Shown: positions 7,123-16,066 of the stretch, one piece after another | Layout: the number at the start of each line of letters is the position of its first letter | Numbering within the stretch: the stretch's first letter is position 1 | DNA from: an uncultured Eubacteriaceae bacterium | Lineage (GTDB): Bacteria > Bacillota > Clostridia > Eubacteriales > Eubacteriaceae | Assembly: GCA_947625585.1 (NCBI GenBank) | Contig: CANQOZ010000004.1 | Span: 1 to 28,199 of the forward strand | Length of the DNA: 28,199 nucleotides | Reading direction: 5' to 3' | The notes under the pieces: model-generated | Seen by the model: the letters and a program-made list of their open reading frames with translations, nothing else | Databases searched by the model: none | Told to the model about the DNA's origin: nothing | Position numbers and translations under genes: made by a program

Positions 7123-8735
7123 TCTTTTACAAGAGATTCTATTTTCTTATAACCCATTTCGATATATCTTCTTCCTGGTAATGTTTCTATTATTTCCATT
7201 GTTAGCCCTTTTGTTAGGACAACTACAATAAAATAAAGAACAATTCCAAAAAGTACAGATAAAACTAAACTTATGGAATTTGGTAAGATAATGTCACACA
7301 ACTGGTATAAAGCCTGTACTCCAAAACCCATAACAACTGATGAAAAAATAAATGAAATTACCTTTTTCCAGTTAAGTTTAAATCTACTATATTTCTTTAA
7401 GAAATAATAATTCGAAACTGTTAAGAAAACAAATGTTATCATTCCAGCCCAAATAATACCGTAAATATTAATACTTGGTATTGCTAAGAGTATCCAAGCT
7501 GAAACTATTCTAATTACTGTTCCTACCAATAAAGTAGCTAAAGGCACAAAAAACTTATCTATTCCTTGTAGGATTCCCTGGAAAATATTAGCCATCATCA
7601 TAAAGAAAGTTACATAAGAGTAAACAACCAAGTAATAACCACAAGCAGAACCTGGGAACAACAAGGCACTGACTCCATAGGAAAGAATGGAAAGACCGAC
7701 CGTTAGCGGTAATCCAACTAATAAGATAACTTGTACTGATAGGTTTATCTTCTCATTTAATTCCTTTTGTTCATGTAAAGCATAGGATTCAGAAATAGCA
7801 GGCATAAAGGCTACAGCTAAATTACCACTAATTACGAGTGGAATATTAACCAGCATTTCAGCATTACCAAAGTCACCAATCATAGTTGTTGCCATATCAG
7901 TACTAATTCCTGCAACAGCTAATCTTGAAACATACATTAATGAATCAATGACAGAGAATAAAGAAACGATTGAAGATGTAAGTGTTACAGGTACTGCAAT
8001 ATAGACTAACCTCTTTAATAGCATCTTCGTTGATTTCTTTTGTGGTTCTGTGGCAGCTAGATGGTAAACTCGGCGCTCCTTTCTTTTAAATAACGGATAA
8101 ACCATTAAAAGAACGACAAGTGAAGCAATAGCTCCAGCTGTTGCACCAAAAACTGAGCCAGCTACGCCGATTCCAACATTATTTAGGATATAAATACCAT
8201 AAGCACAAATTGCTAGTCCAATAATGACTCGGACAATTTGTTCAACAATCTGTGAAATAGCAGTTGGATTCATTAGTTGAAATCCTTGGTAATAACCACG
8301 ATAGGCACAACATATAGAGACTATTAATGGCGCTGGTGCTATAGCAATAATTGACCAGAAAGAATCTTGTGGCCAACCTGTTAAGTTAATTATTGCTTGT
8401 GCCCCAAATAATAGTAACGCTGTTGATAAACCACCAACTACAATTAGTGCTTTTAGTGAAATACTTAAAGTATCTTTTGCAGCTCGATAGTCTTTTAGAG
8501 CTAAATTTTCACTTACCATTTTTGAGATTGCAACCGGAATCCCAACCGTTGAAATCATCAGTAAAAAATTATAAATATTTGTTACGTTATAGAATATTCC
8601 ATTACCGTAACTTCCATACATTCGGTATAAGGGAATCTTAAAAAAAAGCCCCAGGACCCTTGATAAGATTCCTGCGGCAGCTAAAATTGATGCTCCCTTA
8701 ATAAATGACCCTGTTGCTCTTTTTTCAGTGTCCAA
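7119..8735 (-). CDS. MOP-superfamily polysaccharide/lipid flippase (SpoVB/YabM/YtgP type)
   Basis: Integral membrane protein of 538 residues with about 14 hydrophobic helices, of the polysaccharide transporter family that includes SpoVB, YabM and the lipid II flippase MurJ (YtgP). The N-terminus GASILAAAGILSRVLGLFFKIPLYRMYG and the AYRGYYQGFQLMNPTAISQ segment (about 143-161) are typical. It takes the yabM position beside mazG. With MurC and GlmU nearby, a wall-precursor flippase is plausible, but whether it moves lipid II or another lipid-linked glycan is unproven. It starts with TTG at 8735, preceded only by a weak AGG, 10 bp after prsA. It overlaps mazG by 4 nt. Confidence 0.88.
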   Translation of the reverse strand: MDTEKRATGSFIKGASILAAAGILSRVLGLFFKIPLYRMYGSYGNGIFYNVTNIYNFLLMISTVGIPVAISKMVSENLALKDYRAAKDTLSISLKALIVVGGLSTALLLFGAQAIINLTGWPQDSFWSIIAIAPAPLIVSICCAYRGYYQGFQLMNPTAISQIVEQIVRVIIGLAICAYGIYILNNVGIGVAGSVFGATAGAIASLVVLLMVYPLFKRKERRVYHLAATEPQKKSTKMLLKRLVYIAVPVTLTSSIVSLFSVIDSLMYVSRLAVAGISTDMATTMIGDFGNAEMLVNIPLVISGNLAVAFMPAISESYALHEQKELNEKINLSVQVILLVGLPLTVGLSILSYGVSALLFPGSACGYYLVVYSYVTFFMMMANIFQGILQGIDKFFVPLATLLVGTVIRIVSAWILLAIPSINIYGIIWAGMITFVFLTVSNYYFLKKYSRFKLNWKKVISFIFSSVVMGFGVQALYQLCDIILPNSISLVLSVLFGIVLYFIVVVLTKGLTMEIIETLPGRRYIEMGYKKIESLVKE

Positions 8736-8745
8736 TATTAAGTAC

Positions 8746-10242
8746 CTAAGCCCTTATTCTGTTTTCAAATTTTTCTACTTTATACTCTTCTTCTAATTGA
8801 CTAGCGTATTCTTCCAAAGGTGATTTTATGTCATCAGGAATATCGTAATGAACATTTTTGGTTAGATCATCTTCAATTTTATTGAATTCTTCTTCACCCT
8901 TTTCATCTTTGAGAGTACTCTTAATATCTTCTTTAACTGAAGTGAAAGGTGTTGTTTCACCAGGATTCTTGTCATAAACATAAATTACATGGTAACCAAA
9001 TTCAGTTTTAACTGGTTGAGTTACAGTGTTTGGTTCAGCATTAAATGCAGCATCTGTAAATTCTTGTACCATGGTCTTCTTGTCAAATTCGCCTAAGTCT
9101 GTTGCTTCTTTAACACCTTCAACATCTTTATATTTATCAACTAATTTTTGGAAATCTTCTTTAGTCGTTATATCTTTAGCTTCATCATAGATTGAGTTAG
9201 CAGCATCTTCGTCTTCAGTTAAGATATGCATTGCTGATACTTTTGAAGTGTCATATTCATCAGAATGGTCATTGTAGTAAGTTTCTGCTTCTTGATCACT
9301 TACATCAATATCATCTTTACATTTTTTCTTAATAGCTTCTTCTGCTGCATCTCCCTTAGCTTGTTGCTTTTGATAATCATCATAAGTAGCTTTTGTTAGA
9401 TAATAGCTTTGTAAGAAGTTTTCAGTTTGCGAATCATCCTGGAAGAAATAACTCAAGTTTTGTTTCAAACTATCCTGAGCTGTTGTAATTTCTTCATCAG
9501 TAATATCTATTTTATTATCTTCACAATATTTGATATTTGCATCTGTTTTGTCGATATTTTCAAAGATAGTCTTATTGGTTTCTTTCATGGATTCTTCGTC
9601 TGTCGGCATTGTCGTCTGATTAGACATATAGTAATTCAATGCTTCATCAGCAAGACGATATTCATATTGTCCACGAGTTACATCAGTATCATTTATTTTA
9701 CCAACTGCCTGATCTAGAATTTTCTTCGGATCAGCTTTAAAATCATCTTCGAATTTATCGGTTGTTTTTGTACTGTATTCTTGTTGTTTACTGTTTTCTT
9801 CCATCCATTTTTTAAAATCGTCTGGATTGGAGTAATTGTCAGTTAAGATCTTTTCATATTTATCTTCACCAAGTTCTTCCTGAAGCGTTGTTATTTGTTC
9901 ATCAGCATCAGAAACTGCTTTGGCTTCATCGATAGTATCTCCGTTGTCTTTGGCCTTTTTAGCAAATACAATTTGCTGAAGGAGTGAATCATATAAGTTT
10001 TCTTTTAATGTTGTTAAATCCTTACCGGTAGGCCACTGTTGGTCTCCTGATTCATAATTCATTTGAACTAATGCTAAATAATTGTTGTAGTCACTCTTCT
10101 TGATATCTTCACCATTAACTTTAGCAATTACTTCAGCATTATCTCTCTCTGGATTAACATTAATCAATGCACAACCTGAAAGTTCTAAAGTTGAAATCAG
10201 AAGTATTATTGCTAATAAAAACAATTTTATTGGTTTTTTCAA
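8746..10242 (-). CDS. prsA: PrsA-like lipoprotein peptidyl-prolyl isomerase (foldase)
   Basis: Membrane-anchored lipoprotein foldase acting outside the cytoplasmic membrane. The signal peptide (basic KKPIK, then a hydrophobic stretch) ends in lipobox LSGC with lipidated Cys24. A long charged, helix-rich SurA-N-like region follows. The parvulin PpiC domain lies at about 331-425, seen as SAMHILTEDE, LGEFDKKTMVQEFTDAAF and FGYHVIYVYD. At 498 residues it is longer than Bacillus PrsA (about 290), in keeping with clostridial versions having extended N-terminal domains. The start codon is TTG overlapping the mfd stop (TTGA), with GGAG seven bases upstream. Co-expression with the flippase and mazG is likely. 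Confidence 0.9.
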   Translation of the reverse strand: MKKPIKLFLLAIILLISTLELSGCALINVNPERDNAEVIAKVNGEDIKKSDYNNYLALVQMNYESGDQQWPTGKDLTTLKENLYDSLLQQIVFAKKAKDNGDTIDEAKAVSDADEQITTLQEELGEDKYEKILTDNYSNPDDFKKWMEENSKQQEYSTKTTDKFEDDFKADPKKILDQAVGKINDTDVTRGQYEYRLADEALNYYMSNQTTMPTDEESMKETNKTIFENIDKTDANIKYCEDNKIDITDEEITTAQDSLKQNLSYFFQDDSQTENFLQSYYLTKATYDDYQKQQAKGDAAEEAIKKKCKDDIDVSDQEAETYYNDHSDEYDTSKVSAMHILTEDEDAANSIYDEAKDITTKEDFQKLVDKYKDVEGVKEATDLGEFDKKTMVQEFTDAAFNAEPNTVTQPVKTEFGYHVIYVYDKNPGETTPFTSVKEDIKSTLKDEKGEEEFNKIEDDLTKNVHYDIPDDIKSPLEEYASQLEEEYKVEKFENRIRA

Positions 10243-13200
10243 CTTTGCTCTCCTTTTAGATCATTTTCTAGCCTATCTTTAGATTCCCTCATTTTACTTA
10301 AGAAATCGTATATTTCAACCAACTGTTCTAATTCTTTTTTATCCTTTAAAACAAAGGACCAGGTAGGTTTCCCCTGTCTCTTAATTTTATCTCTCAGACG
10401 ATTTAAAGGAACAACCATATGCAGATAGTAATTCTTAAATTCCTTTTCTGCTTCTGGTGAATTAAAGATTATACTTACATCTTGTTTATTTTGAATAACC
10501 TGGCTAATATCCAATGAAGTAGCAACATTTTTAATCATTGAAATTAGCATCAAGTTCTTCACAGAATTCGGTACTTTACCGAATCTATCCTTTAGTTCAT
10601 CTTCAAGTTCTCTATTATCATACCAAGTCCGTAAATTTGCAATTTTTTTGTAAATATCAAAACGAACATCTTCACCAACTATATAAGAAGAGGGGATATA
10701 AGCAGTTACATCTGTAGTAATTTTAGCCTCTTCTTGCTTTTTAACTTCTTTTCCGGTGAGTTTTTTAGTTATCGCTTGTTGAAGAATTCTGGTATACAAC
10801 TCATAACCAATTTTAGCCATATGACCAGATTGCTGAGATCCTAATATATTCCCAGCACCTCTAATTTCGAGGTCTCGCATTGCAATTTTAAAACCGGATC
10901 CAAATGCTGTGAAATCTCTTAAAGCCTTTAATCGTTTCTTAGCATCTTCACTTAACTTTTTATTTTTATGAGTAATGTAAGTATAAGCTTGTTTATCACT
11001 TCTACCAACTCTTCCTCTAAGCTGATAAAGTTGAGATAGTCCAAATTGATCACCATTTTCAACAATCATTGTATTAACGTTTGAAGCATCAATTCCATTT
11101 TCAATAATTGTTGTAGCAACCAATACATCATATTCCTTATTTAAGAACCGATGCATTACATTTTCAAGTTCCTTACCTGACATTTGTCCATGAGCATTTA
11201 TTACCCTAGCTTGTGGAACCAGATCTTGGATATCTTCAGTTACTCTGTCAATATCATGGACTCGATTATGAATATAAAAGATTTGTCCATTCCGTCTCAT
11301 TTCACGCTCTATGGCTTCTCGAATGATATTTTTGGAATAATTTAATACATACGTTTGGACAGGTCTTCTTCCTAAAGGCGGCTCTTCTAGAACGCTCATA
11401 TCACGAACTCCAGATAAGGACATATGAAGAGTTCTTGGAATTGGAGTAGCACTTAAAGTTAAAACATCAACATTTTCCTTCATTTGTTTTAATTTTTCTT
11501 TAGCTCTAACCCCAAAACGCTGCTCTTCATCAATAATTAAAAGTCCCAAATCTTTAAACTTAAGATCTTTTGATAGAATTCTATGAGTTCCTATTAATAT
11601 GTCTACATTACCATCTTTAACATCTTGGATAATTTTCTTTTGTTCTTTAGCAGAATTAAATCTCGATAAAACTTTAATGTTGATAGGGAAATCTTTGAAT
11701 CGTTCAATTGCTGTTTCATAATGTTGTTCTGCTAAAACAGTAGTCGGTACAAGGAATGCTACCTGTTTACCTTCCATAGCCGCTTTGAAAGCTGCTCTGA
11801 AAGCTACTTCAGTTTTACCATAACCAACGTCACCACAAAGTAAACGATCCATTGCAACAGGTTTCTCCATATCCTGCTTTATTTCTTCTATGCTTTGTAA
11901 CTGATCATCAGTTTCTTCAAACGGGAAAGCATCTTCAAATTGTTGTTGCCAGACAGTATCAGGTGAAAAGGCATAACCTTCAGTATTTTCCCTTTTTGAA
12001 TAAAGCTTTATTAACTCATCGGCCATATCTTCAGCTACTTTACGTGCTTTTTGTTTTGCTCTATTCCACTGACTAGTACCAATTTCATTCAGTTTCGGTT
12101 CTTGAGACTCTCCTGTTCCAACATATACTTGAACTAAATCCATGGATTCTACTGGAATATAGAGTCTGTCATCACCAGCATATTCTAGAACCATCATATC
12201 CTTAATAGAATCACCAAATTCCATTTGTTCTAGACCTTGGTAACGTCCTATACCATAATCATCATGGACAACAAGTGAACCTACTTTTAAATCGGTAAAG
12301 GATTCAATTCTATTTGTATCTTTACGTTTTCTACGTTTACGTTTTGTTTCTTTAAAAAAGTCAGATTCATTTAAAAATACCAGTTTGTCTTGGGCAAGTT
12401 CAAAGCCTTCAGTTATTTCACCTTGGGAGATTCTAATTCCTGGACTTTTTAAATCATTTTCGTCAACTTCTTTGAGATTAAATTCCTTTAGATAATTCCT
12501 AAATCTAGTAGCTCCTGTTTCATTTTTAGCAAAGAAATGGATATAGTAGTTATCATTAGATCTGTTTTGCAAAAACTCAGCTAATATTCTTGGTTGTCCA
12601 GCAAAGCTTTCAATAACTCTAGAATCCATATCAATTATTTCTTCAGCTCTAGAGGTAGTCGAAAACAAGTAAAGTTTAACGAGTGGATATTGGTTAATCC
12701 TAGTTACTAGTTGATTTATTGTAAAATACCTTTTAATTTCATCAGGAAACGCTTCCCCTTCACTCGCTAGCATTTTGTATTCAGCTTCTATTCTCTCAAA
12801 ATACTCTACTGCTTCATCTGTACTGTCATCAGGAGAGGACCAGATTATTATTGGATCTTTACCTGAACCAAGTTTTAGATAATCCATTAAGGTATTGTTA
12901 TTATTGGAAAATGCAAACAGGATTCCGTTTGAAAGTGTTGAATTTTCAGAGACAGTATCTAAACGTTCTCCGTATATTTCCTGTTTACCGTATTTCTTTA
13001 AAACTTTTTGGAGTAATTTTTCTCTATCTTCTGCATTTAACCAATTTTCACTAAGTGGAGTTAACGTTAATTCATCTATTTCTTCTTCGGAACGCTGGCT
13101 AGCCGAATCAAAGTAAGAGATAGATTCAATTTCGGTATCCCAGAAGTCAATTCGAAGCGGTCTTGTTTCAGATAACGGAAATACATCAATAATTTCTCCT

Positions 13201-13727
13201 CTAACAGAGAACTGACCAACATTTTCAGTTATATCTGATCTTTCATAACCAAAGTCCGTTAGTTGATTTATTAAAGTATTAAAGTCTACTTCGTCCATTT
13301 TCTTTAAAGTTAAACTATTACTTGAAAAGGTTTCCGGACTAGGGAGTTTCTTTAAGAGTGATTCAAATGAACAAACAGCAAAAATTGGCTTCTTTTCTAA
13401 AGCAATTTTTAAAGCTGTATCCCTTTCTTGTAAGTCATAAAGGGAGTAAGCTTCTGAGAAATAAAAATGGGACTCTTCCGCAGGGAAATAAACGATATCA
13501 TCGATAAACCTACGTAAGATCCTGTACTTCTCTCTAGCTTGATTTTCGGTTGGAGCAATATACAAAACATCGAGCTGCTCTTTTTTAGCTTTATCGAATA
13601 ATTGATTTGCGATAAAACCTTGAAGTCCACCTTTTACATTGGTTAGACTAACTTTTCTATTTTTTTGAACTAAATTCAGCAGATTTTCAATGCTATTAAT
13701 TTGTTCTAATTCACTTAAACTTGCCAT
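10239..13727 (-). CDS. mfd: Transcription-repair coupling factor Mfd
   Basis: ATP-dependent DNA translocase that removes stalled RNA polymerase at lesions and recruits UvrA; 1162 residues, full length. Domains in order: UvrB-like N-terminal module (about 1-350), RNA-polymerase-interacting CarD-like domain (about 478-545, VGSLVVHDDYGIGRYQGLE), and RecG-like translocase. The translocase shows Walker A GDVGYGKTE (632-640), DEEQ (733-736), SATPIPRTL (759-767), TTIIENGIDASN, and motif VI QLRGRVGRSD. A C-terminal TRCF domain follows. ATG at 13727 has no clear Shine-Dalgarno sequence; a hairpin lies just upstream in the leader. In Bacillus mfd follows pth directly, but here an opposite-strand gene separates them, so mfd needs its own promoter. 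Confidence 0.97.
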   Translation of the reverse strand: MASLSELEQINSIENLLNLVQKNRKVSLTNVKGGLQGFIANQLFDKAKKEQLDVLYIAPTENQAREKYRILRRFIDDIVYFPAEESHFYFSEAYSLYDLQERDTALKIALEKKPIFAVCSFESLLKKLPSPETFSSNSLTLKKMDEVDFNTLINQLTDFGYERSDITENVGQFSVRGEIIDVFPLSETRPLRIDFWDTEIESISYFDSASQRSEEEIDELTLTPLSENWLNAEDREKLLQKVLKKYGKQEIYGERLDTVSENSTLSNGILFAFSNNNNTLMDYLKLGSGKDPIIIWSSPDDSTDEAVEYFERIEAEYKMLASEGEAFPDEIKRYFTINQLVTRINQYPLVKLYLFSTTSRAEEIIDMDSRVIESFAGQPRILAEFLQNRSNDNYYIHFFAKNETGATRFRNYLKEFNLKEVDENDLKSPGIRISQGEITEGFELAQDKLVFLNESDFFKETKRKRRKRKDTNRIESFTDLKVGSLVVHDDYGIGRYQGLEQMEFGDSIKDMMVLEYAGDDRLYIPVESMDLVQVYVGTGESQEPKLNEIGTSQWNRAKQKARKVAEDMADELIKLYSKRENTEGYAFSPDTVWQQQFEDAFPFEETDDQLQSIEEIKQDMEKPVAMDRLLCGDVGYGKTEVAFRAAFKAAMEGKQVAFLVPTTVLAEQHYETAIERFKDFPINIKVLSRFNSAKEQKKIIQDVKDGNVDILIGTHRILSKDLKFKDLGLLIIDEEQRFGVRAKEKLKQMKENVDVLTLSATPIPRTLHMSLSGVRDMSVLEEPPLGRRPVQTYVLNYSKNIIREAIEREMRRNGQIFYIHNRVHDIDRVTEDIQDLVPQARVINAHGQMSGKELENVMHRFLNKEYDVLVATTIIENGIDASNVNTMIVENGDQFGLSQLYQLRGRVGRSDKQAYTYITHKNKKLSEDAKKRLKALRDFTAFGSGFKIAMRDLEIRGAGNILGSQQSGHMAKIGYELYTRILQQAITKKLTGKEVKKQEEAKITTDVTAYIPSSYIVGEDVRFDIYKKIANLRTWYDNRELEDELKDRFGKVPNSVKNLMLISMIKNVATSLDISQVIQNKQDVSIIFNSPEAEKEFKNYYLHMVVPLNRLRDKIKRQGKPTWSFVLKDKKELEQLVEIYDFLSKMRESKDRLENDLKGEQS

Positions 13728-13748
13728 TTATTTTATACATGAAAAATG

Positions 13749-13775
13749 CTCAAAGTTTTTAAGAGAAACTTTGAG
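13749..13775 (-). terminator. Hairpin in the mfd leader, attenuator-like
   Basis: Perfect 10-bp inverted repeat: CTCAAAGTTT (13749-13758) and AAACTTTGAG (13766-13775), with a 7-base loop. On the minus strand it is followed by CATTTTTC and then, 13 bases further on, by the mfd ATG. The T tract is short, so it could be a weak terminator/attenuator or a 5' stabilising structure. Confidence 0.5.
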
Positions 13776-13856
13776 TTAATTATTCCTATTTTTCTAGTTA
13801 ATTTTAAAACTGTTTAACGGATAATACCTTTAAAATTAATTTTACCGCTTAAGTTA

Positions 13857-13862
13857 ATTATA
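13857..13862 (-). promoter_or_regulatory. Candidate -10 of the mfd promoter
   Basis: TATAAT on the minus strand about 130 bp before the mfd ATG, with no convincing -35 at 16-18 bp. Because the neighbouring upstream gene runs the other way, an mfd promoter must lie in 13728-14167 or be internal to that gene. This is the best hexamer match. Confidence 0.3.
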
Positions 13863-13930
13863 GTATCTCCTTTATAGTTAAGATTAAGTAAAAAATTCTA
13901 AAATATGTAAAATATTCGTTATCATAAATA

Positions 13931-13954
13931 ATTTTATCCTAAGATGGATAAAAT
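13931..13954. promoter_or_regulatory. 24-bp dyad, operator candidate in the mfd / membrane-protein divergent region
   Basis: Perfect inverted repeat ATTTTATCC (13931-13939) and GGATAAAAT (13946-13954) with a 6-base spacer. It overlaps weak promoter-like hexamers on both strands (minus TTGTAT/TAAAAT; plus TACAAT at 13956-13961). Regulator unknown; it matches no operator I can name. Confidence 0.45.
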
Positions 13955-13978
13955 ATACAATATCCGCATTTTTTCTTA

Positions 13979-14003
13979 AACGTTTACATTGTAAACGTTA
14001 ACA
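13979..14003 (+). promoter_or_regulatory. Catabolite-responsive element (cre) in a perfect 21-bp palindrome
   Basis: TGTAAACGTTAACA at 13990-14003 fits the cre consensus TGWAANCGNTNWCA at all 14 positions. It overlaps a perfect palindrome with arms AACGTTTAC (13979-13987) and GTAAACGTT (13991-13999) and spacer ATT. The cre centre is about 90 bp upstream of the predicted transcription start of the plus-strand membrane-protein gene, a distance at which CcpA acts as an activator at some Bacillus promoters. Binding is inferred. Confidence 0.6.
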
Positions 14004-14052
14004 AATTTAATTTATTTTTGATTTATCTTAGTTGTTTCTTAGAGAATTAATT

Positions 14053-14080
14053 TTGAAATGAGCTCTTCCTCTACTATAAT
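14053..14080 (+). promoter_or_regulatory. Promoter of the plus-strand membrane-protein gene
   Basis: -35 TTGAAA (14053-14058) and a perfect -10 TATAAT (14075-14080) are separated by 16 bp. Transcription would begin near 14087, leaving a leader of about 80 nt. It is the best-formed housekeeping promoter in this intergenic region. Confidence 0.65.
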
Positions 14081-14167
14081 TTTATTTTGTTAGTATCAAA
14101 ATTTTAAGAATTGTAATTTTAATACTGTTTAGGTACAGTAAACCAAATAGAATTCCGGAAGAATAAG

Positions 14168-16066
14168 ATGGACAATAGAAGCATTTTTATCAGTATAATT
14201 TTTGTTTGCTGCTTTTACTTCTTTAACTTAGTGACAGGTCAAGCTTTATTAGAATTACTTAAAGTTAAAACAAACAAAGCATTATCAACCATTACTGGTT
14301 TAATACTTTTGTTTGCTATGACTGAAATTATGTGTATTCCTTTTATGCTTTTTAGAGGAGAATTCAAAGTCCTATTTATTCTATTTTGTACAGTTGAACT
14401 TTTAACGTTTATTTTAAGTTCTATTTACCTATTTTGGTATAAAAACGATTATTCAATATTAAAATTCGATTATAAAAAAAGTATTAGTATTTGGGTTTTA
14501 TTAATTATTGTATTTGTATTAGTACAAACCTTAGTACCAACATTTTTTTCAAGACATGATGGAGACGATGCCTTCTACATTGCAATCGCAACGTCAATTC
14601 AACAAACTGGTAAGGTTTTCGCTAATAATCCATCAATTGGCCTGAATAAATTTCCGTTTCCAACTAATTATAGTTTTACTTCTTTTGAAGTTTTAGTGAC
14701 TATTTTTAGTCAAATACTTAACTTTGATCCAGTAACTGTCTTTCATAGCTTAATGCCGTTATCGATGATTCCATTGAGCTATATTAGTAACTATGCCTTT
14801 GCACTTGCTTTATTTCCAAAAAAGAAGAATAAGGCTATTTACTTTACGTTATTCGTAGCTGTTCTAACTTTCTTTAACGGTTTTACTGGATGCCTACCTA
14901 GCTCTGTTATTCTACTCAGACCATGGATGGGTAAAAGTGTCATGATAGCTGTCTTATTTCCAGTATTCATCGCTTACTTTATTTATTTTTACAGAAGTAC
15001 TAAGAGAGATCCATATTTCTTTTTACTCGGAATGTCACTAATTGCAGCTGCCTGTGCTAGCTCAACAGGATTATATCTATTCCCTATCGAATACTTTTTG
15101 TTATTCATGTGTTTTTTACTTATTAAACGGTTTCCTCTAAAAGAAACTTTTGTTTTATTAGTAAAAGCGTTCTTATCCGTTGTTCCCATGTTAATAATTC
15201 TAGGTTGGTTCTACATAAACTTAAAAAATGGGAATGAACTTGAAATTATTAGTGAATTTGAAACAGAGAAAGATTGGTTGGGAGAGCTTGACTATATAGT
15301 TAATAGTAATTGGACATTCTTAATTATTTACATACTAAGCTTTGTTTATTTTATATTCTTTGGAAACGAAATCGAACGCTTATTGTTTGTAATTCTGCCA
15401 GTAGCACTATTACTGACATTCTTAAACCCACTCCTACACCAATTTGTAGGTCGAAATTTAACTAGTTTACCAACATATTGGAGATTATTCTGGTTAATAC
15501 TCTATTATCCTAGTATTATCACATGTGCTATGTCCGCTTATAAGGAGATAGACTCAAAATATTTAAAGGTCGTTGGTTTATTGCCAATTATCGCTTTATG
15601 TAATCCATATTTTCTTTCACTAAGCGACTGGAAATATACGGGAGTTGAAAATAGTAAGAAGATTCCAAATTATGTTTTTGAAGCAATAGATACCATAAAA
15701 GATAATACAAATACGGATAATCCAAATGACTTATATTTACTTTCACTACCAGCCTATAATATTTTTGTCAGGCAGTGTACAGGAGAGATTTCTTTAGTTA
15801 TGCCAAGATTAAATTACGTTAAAGAAGCTTTTGAAAGTATTAACCAAGAAAGTGATTTCAAATATGTAAGAAATCTTTTTAAGTTCGATAAAGATGATAT
15901 AATTCGTGATTACGTTGAAACCTTTAATATGGAAGATATAAATAAATTAGGAATTTCACTTATTATTGCTACAAATGAGAGACCGGAATTAAATCAAGAA
16001 TTCAAATTAGTAATGCTACCTAATAAAGATTATTTGTATATCAAAAAAGGAATCTATGGACAATGA
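14168..16066 (+). CDS. Large polytopic membrane protein, possible GT-C-type glycosyltransferase
   Basis: Predicted integral membrane protein of 632 residues with about 11-12 hydrophobic helices in residues 1-475 and a soluble C-terminal domain (about 480-632). After the fourth helix comes RHDGDDAFY (129-137). An acidic cluster in the first large outer loop is what GT-C glycosyltransferases use for metal or lipid-phosphate-sugar binding. The downstream RPWMGKS and GRNLTSLPTYWRLFW segments also look conserved. It may belong to a DUF6077-like family; I am not certain, and no substrate is suggested. Start ATG has GGAAG six bases upstream and a good promoter. The gene lies on the opposite strand within an otherwise conserved minus-strand cluster, splitting pth from mfd, and its stop codon directly abuts the pth stop, which suggests a later insertion. 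Confidence 0.72.
   Translation: MDNRSIFISIIFVCCFYFFNLVTGQALLELLKVKTNKALSTITGLILLFAMTEIMCIPFMLFRGEFKVLFILFCTVELLTFILSSIYLFWYKNDYSILKFDYKKSISIWVLLIIVFVLVQTLVPTFFSRHDGDDAFYIAIATSIQQTGKVFANNPSIGLNKFPFPTNYSFTSFEVLVTIFSQILNFDPVTVFHSLMPLSMIPLSYISNYAFALALFPKKKNKAIYFTLFVAVLTFFNGFTGCLPSSVILLRPWMGKSVMIAVLFPVFIAYFIYFYRSTKRDPYFFLLGMSLIAAACASSTGLYLFPIEYFLLFMCFLLIKRFPLKETFVLLVKAFLSVVPMLIILGWFYINLKNGNELEIISEFETEKDWLGELDYIVNSNWTFLIIYILSFVYFIFFGNEIERLLFVILPVALLLTFLNPLLHQFVGRNLTSLPTYWRLFWLILYYPSIITCAMSAYKEIDSKYLKVVGLLPIIALCNPYFLSLSDWKYTGVENSKKIPNYVFEAIDTIKDNTNTDNPNDLYLLSLPAYNIFVRQCTGEISLVMPRLNYVKEAFESINQESDFKYVRNLFKFDKDDIIRDYVETFNMEDINKLGISLIIATNERPELNQEFKLVMLPNKDYLYIKKGIYGQ

Noticed and set aside
9427..9717. 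96-codon plus-strand open frame inside prsA
   Set aside because: Antisense to the well-supported PrsA gene, hydrophobic by mirror composition, with no ribosome-binding site.
13798..13839. 11-bp inverted repeat TTAATTTTAAA/TTTAAAATTAA
   Set aside because: Purely A/T arms with a 20-base loop in AT-rich DNA; too easily due to chance to call.
13935..13950. Pair of DnaA-box-like TTATCC motifs
   Set aside because: Both lack the CACA/ACA end of the DnaA box; they are the arms of one dyad, and no origin features are nearby.
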